From contig JBEEPT010000124.1 in assembly GCA_041190985.1 (NCBI GenBank), positions 1-25,215 of the forward strand: a stretch of 25,215 nt of DNA, given 5' to 3'. The stretch is from Malikia sp041190985 (GTDB lineage: Bacteria; Pseudomonadota; Gammaproteobacteria; Burkholderiales; Burkholderiaceae_C). Shown piece by piece: positions 22,333-25,215 of the stretch. The position numbers and the translations under genes were made by a program. The notes below the pieces were generated by a model. It saw nothing but the letters and a program-made list of their open reading frames with translations, was not told where the DNA came from and did no database searches. Position 1 is the stretch's first letter. The number at the start of each line of letters is the position of its first letter.

Positions 22333-22336
22333 TCAC
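22322..22336 (-). promoter_or_regulatory. Three-frame stop/start block before transposase B
   Basis: The same 15-base GTGAATGACCACTGA as in element A, with the transposase ATG at 22332. Here the last cargo gene uses the third TGA (22324-22322), in a different frame from the one used in A. Confidence 0.6.
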
Positions 22337-22735
22337 CGATTCTCGGCCGCGACGCGCGTAGGCCCAATCGCTGGCAGTGGGCTTGGAGCGTTCGTTTGCC
22401 TCCAGTGCCAGGCACACGGCGTAGTACGCGTCATGCGCTTGAATCTGTGGCGCGTCCACGCAGGCGCAAGCCAGCGCCTCAGCGGCCTTCTTCAGGGCGG
22501 ACATGTAGCCATCGGCAAGCCAGCAGGAGCCGCAGGACACGGTGCTCACCCCGTCGACGATACGTACTGTCAGGCTGTCCCCATGGCACCACGAGCCATC
22601 GAGGTACAGCGTGCTGTTCGCCTTGCCGCAGGTTGGGCAGGTCCACTTGGCAATCTGGTACTTGGTGCCCTTCTCGGTCTCGCGCTCTTGCACCAGTTCA
22701 GTCACGCCGCAGTGCTCTTCAATTCGCATCAACAT
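22322..22735 (-). CDS. Element B cargo 3: zinc-ribbon-like protein
   Basis: A 137-residue protein starting MLMRIEEHCGVTELVQERE after a GGGGAG site. CPTCGKAN and, 40 residues on, CGSCW form two CxxC knuckles of a zinc ribbon. The C-terminal part is helical (GYMSALKKAAEALACA, AYYAVCLALEANERSK). It overlaps the transposase start by 11 bases. No named family; could bind nucleic acid or partner protein. No resemblance to the cargo of element A was seen. Confidence 0.62.
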   Translation of the reverse strand: MLMRIEEHCGVTELVQERETEKGTKYQIAKWTCPTCGKANSTLYLDGSWCHGDSLTVRIVDGVSTVSCGSCWLADGYMSALKKAAEALACACVDAPQIQAHDAYYAVCLALEANERSKPTASDWAYARRGRESVNDH

Positions 22736-22737
22736 GG

Positions 22738-23034
22738 TCAGTCTCCCCACTTGTCATAGCGGTACGAGTGGTCCGGGTGGACAACCATGTTGCGGTCCAA
22801 GTTCTCGTGCACCCACTGGTCACAGGCTTCAGCGCGAAGGATGTTGGCCTCCGTCTCAGCGGGGTCGATCTGGATGCTGTAGCGCTGGCAGAAGGTCGGC
22901 ACCCGATGGCCAGGTCGGTCCTCGGCGCAGTGGTAGTTGCACCCGCACGTAGTGCACGTCACATACCCACGGACAAAAGCGATGTCGCGCCGGTGAATCT
23001 CCAGATTCTGAGCCTTGGCGTCGCGTTCATCCAT
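22738..23034 (-). CDS. Element B cargo 2: Cys/His-containing small protein
   Basis: A 98-residue protein. Start chosen at MDERDAKAQ (23034), just after the stop of the preceding gene and preceded by GAGG; an upstream in-frame ATG at 23055 would overlap that gene. YVTCTTCGCNYHCAEDRPGH and a later C-Q-R-Y suggest a small metal-binding domain; the C terminus is acidic and ends HSYRYDKWGD. No family recognised. Confidence 0.58.
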   Translation of the reverse strand: MDERDAKAQNLEIHRRDIAFVRGYVTCTTCGCNYHCAEDRPGHRVPTFCQRYSIQIDPAETEANILRAEACDQWVHENLDRNMVVHPDHSYRYDKWGD

Positions 23035-23038
23035 GGCG

Positions 23039-23344
23039 TCACACCTCGTAGTCATCAGGCAGGTTGACGGAGCCCTGGCTGTGCTGAGGCGCCTTGCGGT
23101 AGGCGTAGCACGGCAGGCTCATGGCCAGGCGCATGGCCATCGCGGCGGTCTGAATCGCCTCGTCGCGGATGTCCTGCTGCGTCACGCCCTTATGCGGCTC
23201 GTAGGTGTGCTGAAGCATCGCCTTCGTCAGCTCCCCGAACTCCTCACCCAGCACAGCCAGGGCATGGAGCGGGTCAGTGGGCCAAGTCGGGAACTTTTCA
23301 GTGGCGCGGCGCACCTCCGCCAGCACTTGATCGGTCACGTTCAT
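23039..23344 (-). CDS. Element B cargo 1: MazG-like nucleotide pyrophosphohydrolase
   Basis: A 101-residue protein: MNVTDQVLAEVRRATEKFPTW, then LAVLGEEFGELTKAMLQ and IRDEAIQTAAMAMRLAM. Two helices bearing EExxEL and a downstream ExxxxA motif fit the all-alpha NTP pyrophosphohydrolase fold (MazG-like), whose members hydrolyse nucleoside triphosphates, often in phages to adjust nucleotide pools. The start at 23344 has AAAGGA at a proper distance; ATG 23350 sits too close to it. As the first gene behind the element's own promoter it should be well expressed. The family call is from motif pattern. Confidence 0.7.
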   Translation of the reverse strand: MNVTDQVLAEVRRATEKFPTWPTDPLHALAVLGEEFGELTKAMLQHTYEPHKGVTQQDIRDEAIQTAAMAMRLAMSLPCYAYRKAPQHSQGSVNLPDDYEV

Positions 23345-23350
23345 GCTCAT

Positions 23351-23422
23351 CCTTTCAACACGGAAATCCGTTCTTTGACTATACAACCAAATGCACTATT
23401 CAACATGGAAATCCGGAGAGCC
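23351..23422 (-). repeat. Left end of element B (72 bp), with tandem 18-bp motif
   Basis: Read on the - strand: GGCTCTCCGGATTTCCATG, then AGTGCAT as in other ISL3-family ends. The 18-bp motif occurs twice (CGGATTTCCATGTTGAAT at 23415-23398; CGGATTTCCGTGTTGAAA at 23370-23353), again 45 bp apart. 59 of 72 positions equal the left end of A. The block ends in the AAAGG ribosome binding site of the first cargo gene. Confidence 0.86.
23378..23406 (-). promoter_or_regulatory. Probable promoter in left end of element B
   Basis: TATAGT (23383-23378), followed by CAAAGAACGGATT, is identical in both left ends, a conservation that suggests function. The -35 position at 17 bp spacing reads ATGTTG, weaker than TTGTGG of element A. 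Confidence 0.5.
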
Positions 23423-23639
23423 GAAAGTTCTCCCAGTCGCGCTCCCACAGCAGCGGCTGTCGCCAGGTGGTCGCGCTGGTGCGCTTGCGCGGCTGCCCGG
23501 CGCCCCACTGCACGCGGCCCAGGCGCGTGTCCATCAGTCGCTCGGCATAGCAGTGATCGCAGGCCGGCGACACCTTGGTGCAGCCGATCCATGGGTTGAA
23601 AGTGCTGTCGCACCAGCTGATGGCGGTCTGCTCGCTCAC
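23400..23639 (-). pseudogene. Gp37/Gp68 family (DUF5131) phage protein, truncated
   Basis: The GTG start (23639) is followed by TAISWCDSTFNPWIGCTKVS and CDHCYAERLM, the signature of the phage Gp37/Gp68 (DUF5131) family with its conserved Cys cluster. It goes on with RKRTSATTWRQPLLWERDW. Family members are normally two to four times longer. Here the frame enters the end of element B at 23422 and stops after a few foreign codons (RLSGFPC), so most of the protein is lost. The remaining 3' part is not found left of element A, which points to a deletion. Confidence 0.85.
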
Positions 23640-23641
23640 GC

Positions 23642-23875
23642 TTAGGCCCCATCCGCCGGCGGCACCAGCAGCTGCCAGGCGTGCATGCCGAAGGCCTTGG
23701 CCAGCGGCTCCAGCTCGTCGACGCGCGTGGCCACTGCGGCCCGGCGGATGCGGTCCAGCGTGCCGTTGCTGACGCCGCTGGCCCGTGTGACCTTGGGCAG
23801 CGTGTCCAGCTCGGGGTGGGCATCCATCAGCCGCTTGAGGTTCGCGGCCAGGATGTGGCGGGGTTGGGTGGTCAC
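23642..23875 (-). CDS. HTH transcriptional regulator (XRE/Cro-like)
   Basis: A 77-residue protein. Start: GTG at 23875, overlapping the previous stop (GTGA), with GGGGAG upstream; a TTG at 23887 is less likely. Residues about 10-65 form a lambda-repressor-type helix-turn-helix: AANLKRLMDAH, TLPKVTRASGVSNGTLDRIRRA, then VDELEPLAKAFGMHAWQLL. Such single-domain proteins act as Cro-like or accessory regulators of phage operons. It lies mid-operon, so it probably is not the main immunity repressor. Confidence 0.85.
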   Translation of the reverse strand: MTTQPRHILAANLKRLMDAHPELDTLPKVTRASGVSNGTLDRIRRAAVATRVDELEPLAKAFGMHAWQLLVPPADGA

Positions 23876-24201
23876 GGGGCTCCCCAAAGTGCGTTTACGG
23901 CCTCACGGCGCGATTGCAGATAGGCCTGGTGCTCTTCGCGCTCGGCGTGGGTGAGCTTTGGCCGATCGAAGTAGGCGGTGCGCTCAAAGACCAGGTCGCC
24001 GCAGCCGTAGAAGCCACACATGGGTTCGTAGCCCGTGGCCACGCCGAGGATCGGGCGCAGCAGCACGCTGCCCTTGCAGGTCCCGCGGTACTGCCAATTG
24101 ATGCCCTGGCGCTTGAGCACGGCGCGCAGCCGCTCGATGGCTGGCTGCTGGCGGCCAGGCACGCGCCGCGGCTGCAGGTCAAAGACTAGCTGGGCGCTCA
24201 T
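23872..24201 (-). CDS. Hypothetical phage protein
   Basis: A 109-residue protein starting MSAQLVFDLQPRRVPG; the ATG overlaps the previous stop (ATGA). Contains IERLRAVLKRQGINWQYRG, a CGFYGCGD turn with two Cys, and a basic helix KLTHAEREEHQAYLQSRREAV. Soluble, no named family. It is translationally linked to the HTH regulator gene downstream by a GTGA overlap. Confidence 0.65.
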   Translation of the reverse strand: MSAQLVFDLQPRRVPGRQQPAIERLRAVLKRQGINWQYRGTCKGSVLLRPILGVATGYEPMCGFYGCGDLVFERTAYFDRPKLTHAEREEHQAYLQSRREAVNALWGAP

Positions 24202-24455
24202 GCCGGCAGCCCGGTGTGCGCATCGAACCACCCTCGCGTCAGCTCCCATCGCATCAGCACCTCGCCCAGGCTGTCGTCGATGCTGATGCGCATCGTCGGG
24301 CAGCGCTTCGGGTCCTCGCTGTTGTGCAGCGTCTTGACCAGGTCCTCGGCTGCATCCATGACCAGCGAGGCCTGGTCCTCGTCGGCAGCATCGAAGCCGC
24401 CGAGGCGCTTCCAGCTCCCGCTGTTGTTCAGCTCCAGCTTGACGGGCTTTGGCAT
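24198..24455 (-). CDS. Hypothetical phage protein
   Basis: An 85-residue acidic protein, MPKPVKLELNNSGSWKRLGGFD, then ADEDQASLVMDAAEDLVKTL and a strand-rich end MRISIDDSLGEVLMRWEL. GAGG lies upstream of the ATG. Alpha/beta layout, no recognised family. Part of the leftward operon, overlapping the next gene by ATGA. Confidence 0.65.
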   Translation of the reverse strand: MPKPVKLELNNSGSWKRLGGFDAADEDQASLVMDAAEDLVKTLHNSEDPKRCPTMRISIDDSLGEVLMRWELTRGWFDAHTGLPA

Positions 24456-24463
24456 GGTCTACC

Positions 24464-24865
24464 TCACACGCGCCAGATGCTGAGCACGCCCACGGCCAGC
24501 GTGCGCCGCGTGACCTTGATGTCCATCTTCTTGGCCATCGACAGCAGACCATAGCCCTGGCGGTACGGCAGCTCGACCATGTCGCCGGGCTTCATGCGCG
24601 CCAGCAGCGTGGCATAGGGCGACGCTGCCCCCTTGCCCACTTGCGGCGGTGGCACGGGCACGTTGCTCGTGATCTTGATGGCGCTGATGTCGATCTGCTG
24701 GCGCACCGGCTTGGCCTTGGCGCCCAGTGCGAACACGCTGGGGGCAGCGCTGGTCGCCGGCGGCGGCTTGCTGCCAGCCTTGCTGGTGCTGCGCTGGGGG
24801 GGGGGGGCATCGTCGCGGTCGTCGTCGTCGAGATCTGCCGCGCGGGCGGTGTTGGTCTTTGCCAT
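24464..24865 (-). CDS. Hypothetical phage protein with disordered N terminus
   Basis: A 133-residue protein; the ATG at 24865 follows a strong AAAGGAG site. Residues 1-50 are low-complexity (DLDDDDRDDAPPPQ, then Ser/Lys/Pro-rich). Residues about 55-133 form a conserved-looking domain: QQIDISAIKITSNVPVP, SPYATLLARMKPGDMVELP, YGLLSMAKKMDIKVTRRTL and a final hydrophobic strand VGVLSIWRV. The arrangement (helix plus basic helix plus strand) would suit DNA binding, but this is inference. A run of 12 G on the + strand lies in the N-terminal codons. Confidence 0.65.
   Translation of the reverse strand: MAKTNTARAADLDDDDRDDAPPPQRSTSKAGSKPPPATSAAPSVFALGAKAKPVRQQIDISAIKITSNVPVPPPQVGKGAASPYATLLARMKPGDMVELPYRQGYGLLSMAKKMDIKVTRRTLAVGVLSIWRV
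24796..24807. repeat. Homopolymer run of 12 G
   Basis: Twelve consecutive G on the + strand inside the 133-residue gene (Ala-Pro-Pro-Pro-Gln codons on the - strand). A gain or loss of one base would shift the frame after residue 20. Confidence 0.9.
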
Positions 24866-24996
24866 GGTCAGGCTCCTTTGCGATAGGCCTTGGTGAGTGA
24901 TCCGTTGACGCAGTGGCCCCTGCGCCGCACGGCATTGGCGAGTGCCGCGCGCTCGGCGTGGCTGTGGCTGGCCTGGCGCAGCAGGCCGAAAAAGGA

Positions 24997-25215
24997 TCAA
25001 GCGGTCAATCTGCGGACGGCTCGGCACCGGGCCTTGTAGCTCTTGCGGAGGCCGTTGACCTGGTAGCCGTTGTGGAAGCCCTGGTACCAGGCGAACGAGC
25101 CATCGCGCTCGTAGGGCGTGCGGGTCCAGTACCAGCCAGCGGTGTCGATGTGCTCGCGCACGTTGGCGTACAGCAGGGCGCTCTCCCAGCGGGTCGGCAG
25201 TGCCCAGTCGGCATG
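24997..25215 (-). CDS. DUF1566-like protein, C-terminal part (5' partial)
   Basis: The last 72 residues of a protein running off the window: WALPTRWESALLYANV, GWYWTRTPYERDGSFAWYQ and GYQVNGLRKSYKARCRAVRRL. The LPT-W pattern, W-Y-W-T and final C-R-A-V-R are hallmarks of the DUF1566/C-type-lectin-like ending. Such domains often bind ligands or other proteins. After its stop about 130 bases remain before the next ATG. They contain a frame without a clear start (LRQASHSHAERAALANAVRR) and no strong signal otherwise. Confidence 0.7.
   Translation of the reverse strand, partial: HADWALPTRWESALLYANVREHIDTAGWYWTRTPYERDGSFAWYQGFHNGYQVNGLRKSYKARCRAVRRLTA

Larger units (their letters stand above)
20894..23422 (-). 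mobile_element. ISL3-like element B, 2529 bp, complete, with cargo genes
   Basis: Bounded by inverted GGCTC-type ends: left end (23351-23422, read on the - strand) and right end (from 20894, read on the + strand). The outer 25 bases agree at 19 positions between B's right end and A's left end. Inside, on the - strand: promoter-like left end, three cargo genes and the transposase-HNH gene whose stop lies within the right end. It has landed in transposase A exactly at 20893/20894. The flanking octamers (GTCATCGA, GAAAGTTC) do not match, so there is no simple target duplication. Confidence 0.85.

Noticed and set aside
20926..23067. 713-codon open frame on the + strand across element B
   Set aside because: It is antisense to the transposase-HNH gene and three cargo genes, which have recognisable motifs, overlaps and ribosome binding sites. 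Only its first four codons match a transposase start because of the shared 12-mer.
19160..23430. A single composite element of about 4.25 kb bounded by the two GGCTCT left ends
   Set aside because: The flanking octamers do not match, and a proper right end exists at 20894 exactly where transposase A homology stops. Two overlapping insertions with a deletion fit better, although mobilisation by the outer ends remains possible.
24997..25215. Diversity-generating retroelement target (C-type-lectin-like DUF1566 end)
   Set aside because: No reverse transcriptase and no adenine-variable template repeat were seen in the window; only the protein fold type is suggestive.
1..25215. tRNA genes, CRISPR arrays, attachment sites or an integrase
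   Set aside because: No cloverleaf-like sequence, spaced repeat array, tyrosine or serine recombinase signature was recognised by reading. The short repeats present are explained by the tandem repeat at 4614 and the transposon ends.

Overview
This window is GC-rich phage DNA, most likely a prophage or phage of a high-GC betaproteobacterium (Burkholderiales-like). That host guess rests only on composition, codon use and general resemblance of the phage proteins. Genes are tightly packed with ATGA/GTGA overlaps. The window opens inside the terminase and closes inside another gene, so neither phage end nor any attachment site is visible.

Left part (1-18752, + strand): a lambda/HK97-like siphovirus late operon in standard order. 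It runs terminase large subunit (5' end missing), HK97-type portal, ClpP-like head maturation protease and HK97-fold major capsid protein. A small repeat-bearing protein, a putative head decoration/fibre protein and a large beta-helix protein follow. Then come the gp6-like connector, head-tail adaptor, gp10-like protein, DUF3168-like tail completion protein, major tail protein and the G/GT tail assembly chaperone pair. The GT form is made through a textbook -1 frameshift signal. The lambda-H-like tape measure, two tail-tip proteins, a J-like tip attachment protein with C-terminal beta-sandwich domains, a fibre-associated protein, a 26-residue microgene, a holin-like membrane protein and an unknown gene close the operon. 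Three terminator-like hairpins bracket the capsid gene and precede the major tail gene. No endolysin was recognised.

Middle (19168-23422): the most interesting region. It holds two related ISL3-like mobile elements facing each other. Element B (20894-23422, - strand) looks complete: GGCTC-type ends, three small cargo genes (a MazG-like pyrophosphohydrolase and two Cys-rich proteins), then an ISL3 transposase with a C-terminal HNH-type zinc domain. Element A (19168-20893, + strand) has a similar 72-bp left end and a transposase about 80% identical to B's over its first 224 residues, but carries four different cargo genes. A is cut exactly where B's right end begins. So the two elements share left end and transposase but differ completely in cargo. 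The left end appears to supply a promoter and ribosome binding site. The transposase start block has stop codons in all three frames, so any cargo reading frame is closed there. I read this as a cargo-exchanging transposon design.

Right part (23423-25215, - strand): a leftward phage operon of small accessory or early genes. From right to left: a DUF1566-like protein fragment, a 133-aa protein with a 12-G run in its gene, two unknown small proteins, a Cro/CI-type HTH regulator and a Gp37/Gp68 (DUF5131) gene truncated by element B. The missing 3' part of that gene and the lack of 8-bp target duplications suggest a deletion linked to element B.
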